In this document: positions 57,201 through 64,000 of the stretch, in pieces
Layout of the letters: every line of letters begins with the position of its first letter
Numbering within the stretch: position 1 is the first letter of the stretch
Assembly: GCA_003611875.1 (NCBI GenBank)
Contig: RAYY01000010.1
Span: 52,567 to 116,566 of the forward strand
Length of the DNA stretch: 64,000 nucleotides
DNA from: a bacterium D16-56
GTDB lineage: Bacteria; Bacillota; Clostridia; Lachnospirales; Lachnospiraceae
Reading direction: 5' to 3'
Notes under the pieces: generated by a model
Seen by the model: only the letters and a program-made list of their open reading frames with translations
What the model was told of the DNA's origin: nothing
Databases searched by the model: none
Translations under genes and position numbers: made by a program

Positions 57201-57708
57201 CACAGACGGCGCCCGTGTAACGGTTGGCGGGATGATCACCAACAAGGTTCTGAAAACTACCAAGACGGGGAAAATGATGGCTTTTGTGACTATTGAGGAT
57301 CTGGTGGGAACCGTGGAGGCGCTGGTATTTCCCAAGGATTATGAGAAAAAACGGGAGCTGCTGATTCAGGATTCCAAGGTGTTTGTCCGGGGAAGGGTGT
57401 CCATGGGAGACGATGCGGCGGGAAAATTGATTTTAGAACAGGTGATTCCCTTTGACTCCCTGCCGAAGGAGCTGTGGCTGAAGTTTGCCGACAAGGCAGA
57501 GTATGATGAAAAGCAAAAGCAGGTTATGGAGATTCTCAAGATGGAGGAGGGCCAGGATACGGTGATCATTTATTTGGAAAAGGAGCGGGCAAAGAAAATT
57601 CTTCCCGCCAACTGGAAGATATGTGCAAATAGAACAATGGCGCAGCGGCTGTATCCGGTGGTTGGTGAAAATAATGTCAAACTTGTGGAAAAGGGATTGA
57701 AAAGATAA
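54241..57708 (+). CDS. dnaE: DNA polymerase III alpha subunit DnaE
   Basis: A 1,155-residue replicative polymerase subunit. It starts at GTG after AAAGGAGGG. The PHP domain opens FTHLHVHTEYSLLDGSCKI. The polymerase core has VGPGRGSAAGSIVAYCLEI and the catalytic PDIDIDF motif; a helix-hairpin-helix region follows, and near 990-1080 an OB-fold domain (VTVGGMITNKVLKTTKTGK). It is the DnaE1-like form without a 3'-5' exonuclease insertion; such organisms normally also carry polC elsewhere. Confidence 0.97.
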   Translation: MAFTHLHVHTEYSLLDGSCKIHELVQCAKDLGMDSMAVTDHGVMYGVIDFYRAAKEVGIKPIIGCEVYVAPGSRFDRESGSGEDRYYHLVLLAENDQGYHNLMKIVSKGFLDGFYYKPRVDYEILQTYHEGIIALSACLAGEVQRYLARGMYEEAKRAALHYQEIFGKGNFFLELQDHGIPAQRTVDQGLVRMSRELGIDLVATNDIHYTYDKDAPAHDILLCIQTGKKVADENRMRYEGGQYYCKSEQEMRELFSYAQEAIDNTHKIAERCNVEIEFGVLKLPRYDVPKGYDSWEYLNKLCRDGMAKRYPEDDGTLGERLTYELEVIRNMGYVDYFLIVWDFIHFARSHDIMVGPGRGSAAGSIVAYCLEITDIDPIRYSLLFERFLNPERVSMPDIDIDFCFERRQEVIDYVMEKYGKDQVVQIVTFGTLAAKGVVRDVGRVLDMPYARCDAIAKMIPGDLGMTLDKALRQNPELREVYQEDDDVKYLIDMAKRLEGLPRHTSMHAAGVVIGQRAMDEFVPLSRAQDGTVTTQFTMTTLEELGLLKMDFLGLRTLTVIQNAARQVEENYGIHLDMGKIDYNDKEVMASIGTGKCDGVFQLESSGMKNFMKELKPQGLEDIIAGVALYRPGPMDFIPKYLKGKNGSSGILYDCPALEPILKPTYGCIVYQEQVMQIVRDLAGYTMGRSDLVRRAMSKKKASVMEKERKNFVYGNPEEGVAGCIANGIDEKTANHIYDEMIDFARYAFNKSHAACYAVVAVQTAYLKYYYPKEFMAALMTSVMDNNNKVAEYILSCRQMGIPISPPDINEGQSGFSVAGDGIRYGLSAIKSVGRTVVDAIIEERETNGAYTSLDDFVERMNGKEVNRRTVENFIKSGALDSLPGNRRQKAMIAPELLDQKIKERKNTLTGQMSLFDFAGEEEKKQYQIAMPDVAEFPKEELLAFEKDILGVYVSGHPLDEYMDLWKTNITARTTDFMPDEETGKAILTDGARVTVGGMITNKVLKTTKTGKMMAFVTIEDLVGTVEALVFPKDYEKKRELLIQDSKVFVRGRVSMGDDAAGKLILEQVIPFDSLPKELWLKFADKAEYDEKQKQVMEILKMEEGQDTVIIYLEKERAKKILPANWKICANRTMAQRLYPVVGENNVKLVEKGLKR

Positions 57709-57806
57709 AGAAAATGATTTAAAATGGAGTTAATTCCAAAAGCAGTACAGGCTTTGAGGGAAATCAACGCCATAAAGGCGCATGATAAATTAGGAGGAGA
57801 GAGGTT

Positions 57807-58781
57807 ATGGCAAAGCAGATTAAAACAATTGGCGTTCTTACCAGCGGAGGAGATGCGCCGGGCATGAATGCTGCCATCCGTGCAGTAGTCCGGACCGCTT
57901 TGAATCTGGGGATGAATGTCAAGGGAATCATGCGCGGGTACGCGGGACTGTTGCAGGAGGAGATTATTGATCTGAAAAGTTCCAACGTGTCCAATATTAT
58001 TTATCGTGGAGGCACGATCCTCTACACGGCGCGGTGTATGGAATTTATGACGCCGGAGGGACAGGAGCAGGGAGCAGAGATCTGCCATAAGCACGGGATA
58101 GACGGGATTGTGGTGATCGGCGGTGACGGCTCTTTTCGAGGCGCCGGAAAGCTGGCGGCATTAGGGATCAATACCATTGGCGTTCCGGGAACCATTGATC
58201 TGGATGTGGCATGCAGTGATTACACCATTGGATTTGATACGGCCGTGAATACGGCTATGGAGGCCATAGACCGGGTGAGGGATACTTCCACTTCCCATGA
58301 GCGGTGCAGCATTATTGAGGTTATGGGACGGAACGCAGGCTATATTGCCTTGTGGTGCGGCTTTGCCAACGGCGCAGAGGATGTATTGCTGCCGGAGCGC
58401 TATGACGGCAATGAGCAGGTACTGATCAACCGGGTTATCGCTAACCGGAAGCAGGGAAAGAAGCATAATATTATTATTAATGCAGAGGGAATCGGCCACT
58501 CCACCTCCATGGCAAGACGGATTGAGGCTGCTACAGGAGTCGAGACCCGGGCTACGATCTTAGGCCACATGCAGCGGGGCGGCACTCCTACTTGTAAGGA
58601 CAGGGTATATGCGTCCATTATGGGAGCCAAGGCGGCCATGCTTCTCTCCGAGGGCAAGAGCAACCGGGTAGTGGCATACAAGGACGGAGAATATGTGGAT
58701 TTTGATATTCAGGAGGCCCTTCAGATGAAGAAGGATATTCCGGAGGATCAGTATGAGATCTGCAAGCTGCTGGTTCGGTAA
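57807..58781 (+). CDS. pfkA: ATP-dependent 6-phosphofructokinase
   Basis: A 324-residue glycolytic enzyme making fructose 1,6-bisphosphate. Motifs: IGVLTSGGDAPGMNAAIRA, VIGGDGSFRGA (Gly in GGDGS indicates ATP rather than pyrophosphate use), GVPGTIDLDVACSDYTIGF with the catalytic Asp, and LGHMQRGGTPTCKDR. Length is normal. AGGAGG precedes the ATG. It follows dnaE at 98 bp, an arrangement often seen in Firmicutes. Confidence 0.97.
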   Translation: MAKQIKTIGVLTSGGDAPGMNAAIRAVVRTALNLGMNVKGIMRGYAGLLQEEIIDLKSSNVSNIIYRGGTILYTARCMEFMTPEGQEQGAEICHKHGIDGIVVIGGDGSFRGAGKLAALGINTIGVPGTIDLDVACSDYTIGFDTAVNTAMEAIDRVRDTSTSHERCSIIEVMGRNAGYIALWCGFANGAEDVLLPERYDGNEQVLINRVIANRKQGKKHNIIINAEGIGHSTSMARRIEAATGVETRATILGHMQRGGTPTCKDRVYASIMGAKAAMLLSEGKSNRVVAYKDGEYVDFDIQEALQMKKDIPEDQYEICKLLVR

Positions 58782-58970
58782 GAGATACTTTGCAGGTATG
58801 CAGAGGACGCTGACAGCAGGGAATGTATTTCCCGGAATATAGGCAAGGGTGTCAGGGTGTGCCACAAAGCAGGACATGTGCAGGATGTGCGTGAGACGGC
58901 AGGGATGATTTTTTAAATACGCTTTCCCAATCCTGGCGGACGAGAAATGAATAAAGGATATGGTTTTTGT

Positions 58971-59007
58971 AAAAAGCAGGAAATGAGGTTGATTCCCTGC
59001 TTTTTAT
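58971..59007 (+). terminator. Terminator after pfkA
   Basis: AAAAAGCAGG at 58971-58980 and CCTGCTTTTT at 58996-59005 form a 10-bp stem with a 15-base loop ending in Ts. It lies about 190 bp after pfkA. Confidence 0.85.
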
Positions 59008-59430
59008 TGTCGTGTTTATTTATGGTTTGGATAACGGATTCGAATGATTGAATTGAATAAAAAAGGGCTGATGCAAAAACAGATTTTTAAGAAATGTCGC
59101 TGCGCATAAAACGATACCAATGATTTAGAGACAAAATCCAGGACAGGTCCTATATAAAATGGGGAGTAAAAGCTTTTGGAGACAGAAAGAGGTGGATTTT
59201 GTGGTTGACGGAAAGGATAGATGCAGGTATGATAAGGAAGGCTTTGGAAATTCAGAAGGCAGGACAGATTGATCGATAAAATCATAGAAATCGTATAGCA
59301 GCAGTCAATGCTTGTGGGGGAAAGGGGAAAGAAAAACGTTTCACCCTATACTATTTTGTACCTGATAAAAAGGCGTACAATACTCACAGAGTACGATGTG
59401 CTGTGAGGCGTACACAGTGTGGAGGAAAAT
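59006..59430 (+). other. AT-rich intergenic stretch without a recognisable gene
   Basis: This 425-bp stretch precedes the DUF6145-like gene. A 37-codon plus-strand frame (about 59159-59272) has no ribosome site or recognisable pattern. The repeated word GGCGTACA occurs at about 59372 and 59407 just before the next gene, a possible regulatory half-site. I see no RNA gene. Confidence 0.5.
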
Positions 59431-59748
59431 ATGGTACTTTGTGGTTCTAATGGATATGAACGCAAATATTATTTTAATGAAGTGTTTGCTAATCTGCCGG
59501 AGGCAGTGAGACAGGAGCTGCAGGTAATGTGCGTCTGGTTTACAGAAGAATGCGGCGGAATCCTGACCATGGAATTTGATGAGGAGGGAAGGCTGGAATT
59601 TAAACATATCACATCGGAGTATGACGGGTATTATGATGAGATTGGGGCGGACTTAAAGATTAAACAGTACAGGGATGAGAGAAAAGAGCTTTTGGAGAAG
59701 CTGGAGCTATATTATCAGGCAATGTTTTTGACGAAGGACGGAACGTGA
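59431..59748 (+). CDS. Small conserved protein, DUF6145-like
   Basis: A 105-residue cytoplasmic protein, acidic and probably alpha/beta: MVLCGSNGYERKYYFNE, LQVMCVWFTEECGGIL, FKHITSEYDGYYDEIGADLK, ending in a helix. I believe it matches DUF6145, a Clostridia family without a known function, but this is from memory. ATG 59431 is preceded by GGAGG at 59421-59425. It lies upstream of dusB. Confidence 0.7.
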   Translation: MVLCGSNGYERKYYFNEVFANLPEAVRQELQVMCVWFTEECGGILTMEFDEEGRLEFKHITSEYDGYYDEIGADLKIKQYRDERKELLEKLELYYQAMFLTKDGT

Positions 59749-59902
59749 CGCTCGCATTGGGGCTGCGCTGAGGCTTTTTGGCCTGTACAATCGGGAAAAC
59801 AGGCAAGCGATTGGTGTGGTTATCTGCAAAACGATGTGCTAGGGTATCTGAATCATGATTGTCCAAATACGGATCAGCAGGGCAGGGAAGGGGTGGCAAA
59901 GG

Positions 59903-60883
59903 ATGAGAATAGGAGATGTGGAATTAGAGAATAATCTGATATTGGCGCCGATGGCCGGCGTGACGGACCAGCCTTTCCGGCGGCTGTGCCGGGAACAGGG
60001 CTGTGGTCTTCTTTACACAGAGATGGTCAGTGCAAAGGCGATCCTGTATCATAATCGAAATACAAAGGAGCTTTTGCACGTAGACCAGGAGGAGCGTCCT
60101 GTTGCTGTGCAGCTTTTTGGATCAGATCCCGATATTGTCAGCGACATGGCAGCACAGATTCAGGATGGTCCCTATGATCTGATTGACTTGAATATGGGAT
60201 GTCCGGTTCCCAAGGTGGTAAATAATGGAGAAGGTTCTGCATTGATGAAAAATCCGAAATTGGCAGAAAGGATTTTTTCCGCGCTGGTGAAAAAGGTAAA
60301 CAAACCAGTGACCGTAAAGATTCGGAAGGGGTTTGACGAGGAACATGTAAATGCAGTAGAGATTGCCAGGATCGCAGAGCAGTGCGGTATCGCGGCAGTG
60401 GCAGTTCACGGAAGAACCCGTCAGCAGCTTTATTCCGGCAGGGCAGACTGGGAAATAATCCGTCAGGTAAAGGAGGCAGTAAGAATCCCGGTTATTGGAA
60501 ACGGAGATATATTTACACCGGAGGATGCAGGGAAGATGATGGAGGAGACAGGATGCGACGGGATAATGATAGGGCGGGGGGCTCAGGGAAATCCCTGGAT
60601 TTTCCGCCAGATTTCCCACTATCTGAAAACCGGCCAGATGCTGCCAGGGCCTGACAGGCAGGAAATCTGCAAAATGATTCTTCGTCATGCCCGGATGCAG
60701 GCAGAGCTGAAAGGGGAATGCCTGGGAATAAAAGAGATGCGAAAACATGTTGCCTGGTATACGGCAGGTTTGCCTCATTCAGCGGCAGTAAGACGGGAGT
60801 GTAATCATGTGGAAAGCCTCAGGGAGCTGCAGGAGCTGGTAAGCCGACTATGCGGCAATAAATTTGGTTTTCCCGATTCTTGA
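59903..60883 (+). CDS. dusB: tRNA-dihydrouridine synthase
   Basis: A 326-residue FMN enzyme that reduces uridine in tRNA D-loops. It has [16 protein letters not shown], the active-site Cys in [49 protein letters not shown] and [15 protein letters not shown] 59903 begins [12 protein letters not shown] as expected; GGAAGGGG lies upstream. The stop codon overlaps the -35 element of the greA promoter. Confidence 0.95.
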   Translation: MRIGDVELENNLILAPMAGVTDQPFRRLCREQGCGLLYTEMVSAKAILYHNRNTKELLHVDQEERPVAVQLFGSDPDIVSDMAAQIQDGPYDLIDLNMGCPVPKVVNNGEGSALMKNPKLAERIFSALVKKVNKPVTVKIRKGFDEEHVNAVEIARIAEQCGIAAVAVHGRTRQQLYSGRADWEIIRQVKEAVRIPVIGNGDIFTPEDAGKMMEETGCDGIMIGRGAQGNPWIFRQISHYLKTGQMLPGPDRQEICKMILRHARMQAELKGECLGIKEMRKHVAWYTAGLPHSAAVRRECNHVESLRELQELVSRLCGNKFGFPDS

Positions 60884-60908
60884 CAAGCACTGGGGTTTGG
60901 GATATAAT
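60880..60908 (+). promoter_or_regulatory. Consensus promoter of greA-lysS
   Basis: TTGACA at 60880-60885 and TATAAT at 60903-60908 with exactly 17-bp spacing, a perfect consensus, overlapping the dusB stop codon. The leader of about 190 bases contains GGATCCG (61044-61050) and CGGATCC (61066-61072), a 7-bp stem whose loop includes AAGGAG. Confidence 0.88.
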
Positions 60909-61108
60909 ACATGGAATGCAACGAGCCAGAGCCATGTTTTCGTGGGTTTGGCGACTGCTAAGGGATCAGGATGGCATAGACCATACCGGGACATGGCATG
61001 CAACAAATGAAAGCTATGGATTCATGGTTTTCATGAAGGCCGGGGATCCGATGATAAGGAGAGTTCGGATCCTGCGTCCAGCAGTAAAAAAGGAAGGAAA
61101 TGATCAGC

Positions 61109-61591
61109 ATGGCGGAAAAGAAAAACATTTTAACCTATGCAGGACTAAAGCAATATGAAGATGAACTGCAGGATTTAAAGGTCAACCGGAGACGGGAGGT
61201 AGCTCAGAAAATTAAGGAAGCCCGAGAACAGGGAGACTTGTCTGAAAATGCAGAGTATGATGCAGCAAAGGACGAACAGCGGGATATTGAGCTTAGGATT
61301 GAGGAGCTGGAAAAGCTTTTAAAAAATGCAGAAGTCATTGACGAAGATGAGATTGACATAAATAAGATCAGCGTTGGCTGTAAGGTAAAGGTTTATGATG
61401 CAGATTTTGATGAGGAAATGGAATTCAGAATTGTAGGATCCACAGAGGCCAACAGTCTGAAAAACAAAATTTCCAATGAATCTCCGGTAGGCCAGGCATT
61501 GCTTGGAAAAAAGGTGGGCGATGTTGTGGAGGTGGAAACACAGGCAGGCATTATTCAATATAAAGTGCTGGAGATACAGAGAGTATCATAA
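61109..61591 (+). CDS. greA: Transcription elongation factor GreA
   Basis: A 160-residue factor that restarts backtracked RNA polymerase. The N-terminal coiled coil holds the acidic tip and conserved [19 protein letters not shown]; the C-terminal FKBP-like domain ends [23 protein letters not shown]. I chose ATG 61109 ([12 protein letters not shown]) since AGGAAGGA at 61091-61098 is ten bases away; ATG 61100 is too close. It is followed by lysS after 162 bp, a common pairing. Confidence 0.96.
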   Translation: MAEKKNILTYAGLKQYEDELQDLKVNRRREVAQKIKEAREQGDLSENAEYDAAKDEQRDIELRIEELEKLLKNAEVIDEDEIDINKISVGCKVKVYDADFDEEMEFRIVGSTEANSLKNKISNESPVGQALLGKKVGDVVEVETQAGIIQYKVLEIQRVS

Positions 61592-61753
61592 GGAGTTGTC
61601 CATACGCCGAAAGGACTGCACGGTTTTATTGGGAACTGACTGCGCTTTTGGGGGCAGAACCTTTATGGAAGCCAGCAATATAGAATACGGACATTCAGGA
61701 GGATACATCGTTTATGTGTTTTCTTGAGCTTTCCGTGAAAAGAGGAGCATAGG

Positions 61754-63268
61754 ATGGGAGAACAGCAGAGTCAGCAGAAAAAACAGAACCAGGAGCCGGA
61801 TTTAAACCAGCTTTTAAAGGTGCGCCGGGAAAAACTGGCAGAGCTTCAGGCAGCAGGAAAAGATCCCTTTCGGATCACAAAATATGATGTGTCAGTACAC
61901 AGCGCAGACATAAAAGAACAATATGAGGAATGGGAAGGCAAAGAAGTATCGATTGCCGGACGGATGATGTCCAAACGTGTTATGGGCAAAGCTTCCTTTT
62001 GTAATGTGCAGGATTTAAAAGGGAATATTCAATGCTATGTAGCCCGTGATGATTTGGGGGAGGAAGAATATAAGGCATTTAAAAAGACGGATATCGGCGA
62101 TCTTGTAGGAGTGAAAGGAATTGTGTTCACCACAAAGATGGGTGAGATCTCCGTTCATGCCAAATCCATGACGCTGTTATCCAAGAGTCTTCAGATTCTG
62201 CCGGAGAAATACCATGGACTGACCAACACCGATATGCGTTATCGTCAGCGGTATACGGATCTGATTATGAACGAGGATGTGAAGAAGACCTTTGTCATGC
62301 GTTCAAAGATCATCAGCAGTATTCGCCGTTATTTGGACGATCAGGGCTTTCTTGAGGTGGAGACTCCCATGCTGGTAAGCAATGCAGGCGGAGCTGCAGC
62401 ACGGCCCTTTGAAACCCATTACAATGCGCTGGATGAGGATGTAAAGCTGCGCATTTCCCTGGAGCTGTATTTGAAGAGACTGATTGTAGGCGGCATGGAG
62501 CGGGTGTATGAGATCGGCAGGGTGTTCCGGAACGAGGGATTGGATACCCGTCATAATCCCGAGTTTACGCTGATGGAGCTGTATCAGGCATATACAGACT
62601 ATAACGGCATGATGGATCTGACCGAAAATATGTTCCGTCATGTGGCGCAGGAGGTTTGCGGCACTACCAGTATTCCCTATGCAGAGGAGATCATTGATCT
62701 GGGTAAGCCCTTTGAGCGGTTGACCATGATTGACGCTATCAAGAAATATACAGGAATTGATTTTGAAGATATTCAGACTACTGAAGAAGCCAAGAAGCTG
62801 GCAGACGAAAAGGAAGTTCATTATGAGGCCCGCCATGCTCGAGGAGATATCATTAACCTGTTCTTTGAGGAGTTTGTGGAAGACCATCTGATTCAGCCCA
62901 CCTTTATCATGGATCATCCTGTGGAAGTGTCGCCGCTGACCAAGAGAAAGCCGGATAAACCGGAATTGGTGGAGCGGTTTGAGCTGTTTATCTATGGCCG
63001 GGAGATGTGCAATGCCTATTCGGAGCTGAATGATCCGATTGATCAGAGAGAGCGGTTTAAGGCCCAGGAAGCCGCTCTGGCAGCCGGAGATGAGGAGGCC
63101 AATACAACGGATGAGGATTTTATGAATGCTCTGGAAATTGGAATGCCGCCTACTGGGGGGATTGGGTATGGGATTGATCGGCTGGTGATGCTGCTTACCA
63201 ATTCGCCGGCGATTAGGGATGTTTTGTTGTTTCCGACGATGAAAACGCTTGGCGGAAAAGACCAGTAA
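61754..63268 (+). CDS. lysS: Lysyl-tRNA synthetase, class II
   Basis: A 504-residue class II synthetase. The N-terminal OB-fold anticodon-binding domain ([17 protein letters not shown]) is followed by class II motifs: motif 1 around [25 protein letters not shown], motif 2 [26 protein letters not shown] (split here at 20 as [16 protein letters not shown]), motif 3 [13 protein letters not shown]. Length is normal. AGAGGAG precedes the ATG. It is the last housekeeping gene before the mobile-element-like segment. Confidence 0.97.
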   Translation: MGEQQSQQKKQNQEPDLNQLLKVRREKLAELQAAGKDPFRITKYDVSVHSADIKEQYEEWEGKEVSIAGRMMSKRVMGKASFCNVQDLKGNIQCYVARDDLGEEEYKAFKKTDIGDLVGVKGIVFTTKMGEISVHAKSMTLLSKSLQILPEKYHGLTNTDMRYRQRYTDLIMNEDVKKTFVMRSKIISSIRRYLDDQGFLEVETPMLVSNAGGAAARPFETHYNALDEDVKLRISLELYLKRLIVGGMERVYEIGRVFRNEGLDTRHNPEFTLMELYQAYTDYNGMMDLTENMFRHVAQEVCGTTSIPYAEEIIDLGKPFERLTMIDAIKKYTGIDFEDIQTTEEAKKLADEKEVHYEARHARGDIINLFFEEFVEDHLIQPTFIMDHPVEVSPLTKRKPDKPELVERFELFIYGREMCNAYSELNDPIDQRERFKAQEAALAAGDEEANTTDEDFMNALEIGMPPTGGIGYGIDRLVMLLTNSPAIRDVLLFPTMKTLGGKDQ

Positions 63269-63398
63269 AATCAAGGGTTTGCGGTACTTGAACTTGTAAA
63301 CTACAACAAATTTACAACAATTTTACAACGCATAATGAAGAATAATGAGCGTTAATGAATAGTTGTACTCATAAATCCAATTCAATATTTTGTACGAT

Positions 63399-63442
63399 AA
63401 GGACACTTTTCTAAAAGAAAATTTTAGGGAAGTGTCCTTTTG
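63399..63442 (+). terminator. Hairpin near the element boundary
   Basis: AAGGACACTT at 63399-63408 pairs with AAGTGTCCTT at 63430-63439, with inner TAAAA/TTTTA pairing, followed by TTTTG. It may end lysS transcription or belong to the incoming element. Between lysS and this stem lie short ACAACAAATTT/ACAACAATTTT repeats (63302-63329). Confidence 0.75.
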
Positions 63443-63482
63443 TTATGGTCAAAAAACGAAATAGGAAATGGAGGAAATGAAC

Positions 63483-63944
63483 ATGAGTAGTACAGCGTTA
63501 GGAGCAGAGAAAGCGATTATTTTTATCAGCGATGCACATGAAAAATTCTACTACGAGAAATTGAAAGAGGTCAGGTATCAGGACGTGTACCATAAAGCAC
63601 TTGTATATTGTCTTGGTATCAGCGATGACACGAGAAGGAACATTTACAGTATCTATGATTTTAAGACAGGCTGCGTGAAAACGGAGTGCCTGCACGAAGG
63701 CTGGCAGACCAGCGGGAGCTTAAAAGTAGTCAGGATGGCGTTTAACCTTTACTGCAATGGTACGCCAAGTGTCTTTGATTACGATGATGCGGAGGAACAG
63801 GTGGACGAGTGCAGACGGTACACAGTGGAAGAACTGTTCTGCTGTGCCTATGCGCCTTATTTTTGGCAGGCGGTACAGATTCGTTATCCGGAATATGTAA
63901 CATATAACCACAACTTGTACGCCATGCTTGGAGGACGGGATTGA
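63483..63944 (+). CDS. DUF6075 protein of a conjugative-type element
   Basis: A 153-residue cytoplasmic protein: IIFISDAHEKFYYEKLKEV, YHKALVYCLGISDDTRRNI, LKVVRMAFNLYCNGTP, EELFCCAYAPYFWQAV. It matches what I know as DUF6075, a family found in Tn916/CTn-like elements of Firmicutes. ATG 63483 is chosen because GGAGG at 63470-63474 is eight bases away. It overlaps the next gene's start (TGATG), forming an element operon. Confidence 0.8.
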   Translation: MSSTALGAEKAIIFISDAHEKFYYEKLKEVRYQDVYHKALVYCLGISDDTRRNIYSIYDFKTGCVKTECLHEGWQTSGSLKVVRMAFNLYCNGTPSVFDYDDAEEQVDECRRYTVEELFCCAYAPYFWQAVQIRYPEYVTYNHNLYAMLGGRD

Positions 63945-64000
63945 TGTTAAAAGTCAGGCTTATGGGAACAAAGAACGATATTAAGTGGTTCGGGAAGATT
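63944..64000 (+). CDS. DUF3970-like protein, N-terminal part
   Basis: The frame starts at ATG 63944 overlapping the previous stop and runs off the window. The 19 visible residues, MLKVRLMGTKNDIKWFGKI, match the opening of small DUF3970 proteins found next to DUF6075 in integrative conjugative elements. Too short for more. Confidence 0.6.
   Translation, partial: MLKVRLMGTKNDIKWFGKI

Noticed and set aside
59159..59272. 37-codon plus-strand frame after pfkA
   Set aside because: No ribosome site, no recognisable pattern and short enough to be chance.

Overview
The window looks like a chromosomal segment of a Gram-positive gut-type Clostridia, most likely Lachnospiraceae. The basis is the low-to-mid GC, strong AGGAGG ribosome sites, a leucyl T-box, the hprK-murB-rapZ-whiA-Crh block, several Clostridia-typical small DUF genes, and a type IV pilus locus without an outer-membrane secretin. 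Species cannot be fixed from sequence alone.

Layout. 1-4.3 kb: the end of a CPBP membrane protease, a LytTR response regulator with a GHKL sensor kinase, a degraded minus-strand gene relic, and a second GHKL kinase. 4.4-25.5 kb: a complete type IV pilus locus on the plus strand (pilT, a 10.8-kb giant GLUG-repeat prepilin, three minor prepilins, the major pilin, an unknown membrane protein, pilD, pilC, a fused pilM-pilN, pilO, pilB), closed by a strong terminator. 25.6-27.6 kb: a minus-strand type VII secretion-like cargo cassette (helical/Gly-rich protein, DUF4176, DUF3592) without its machinery. 27.7-30.5 kb: promoter, leucine T-box leader and leuS. 30.6-36.7 kb: a redox-like/GGDEF/EAL fusion, an SGNH lipoprotein, carbamate kinase, a MATE remnant and an intact MATE exporter. 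36.7-44.1 kb: a sugar module (HAD phosphatase, sucrose/trehalose-type PTS permease, frameshifted hybrid kinase, LacI regulator) marked by three identical 14-bp operators. 44.2-63.3 kb: mostly housekeeping (DUF4015 lipoprotein, DUF1653, uvrC, hprK, murB, rapZ, whiA, a Crh-like HPr, hemerythrin, MmcQ-like, dnaE, pfkA, DUF6145-like, dusB, greA, lysS), with short hairpin-bearing repeats between genes. 63.4-64 kb: the first genes of what looks like an integrated conjugative element (DUF6075, DUF3970).

The most notable system is the pilus locus. Its second gene encodes a 3,593-residue protein that starts with a textbook class III prepilin signal. That signal is followed by a GLUG-repeat region of about 1,570 residues (38 GG-I/V-x-G cores by eye), beta-rich Fn3-like segments, and a Glu/Ser/Pro stalk of 14-residue tandem repeats. 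A minor pilin lacking Glu5 (GspK-like) follows directly. My reading is that the giant protein is an adhesin built into or capping the pilus and assembled by its neighbours. LytTR/GHKL signalling genes lie just upstream and may control it.

Other points of interest: an HPr paralogue with Glu at the His15 position, a C_GCAxxG_C_C/degenerate-GGDEF/EAL fusion, a hybrid kinase with two compensating frameshifts, and an apparently autoregulatory-free LacI regulon with promoter-proximal operators.
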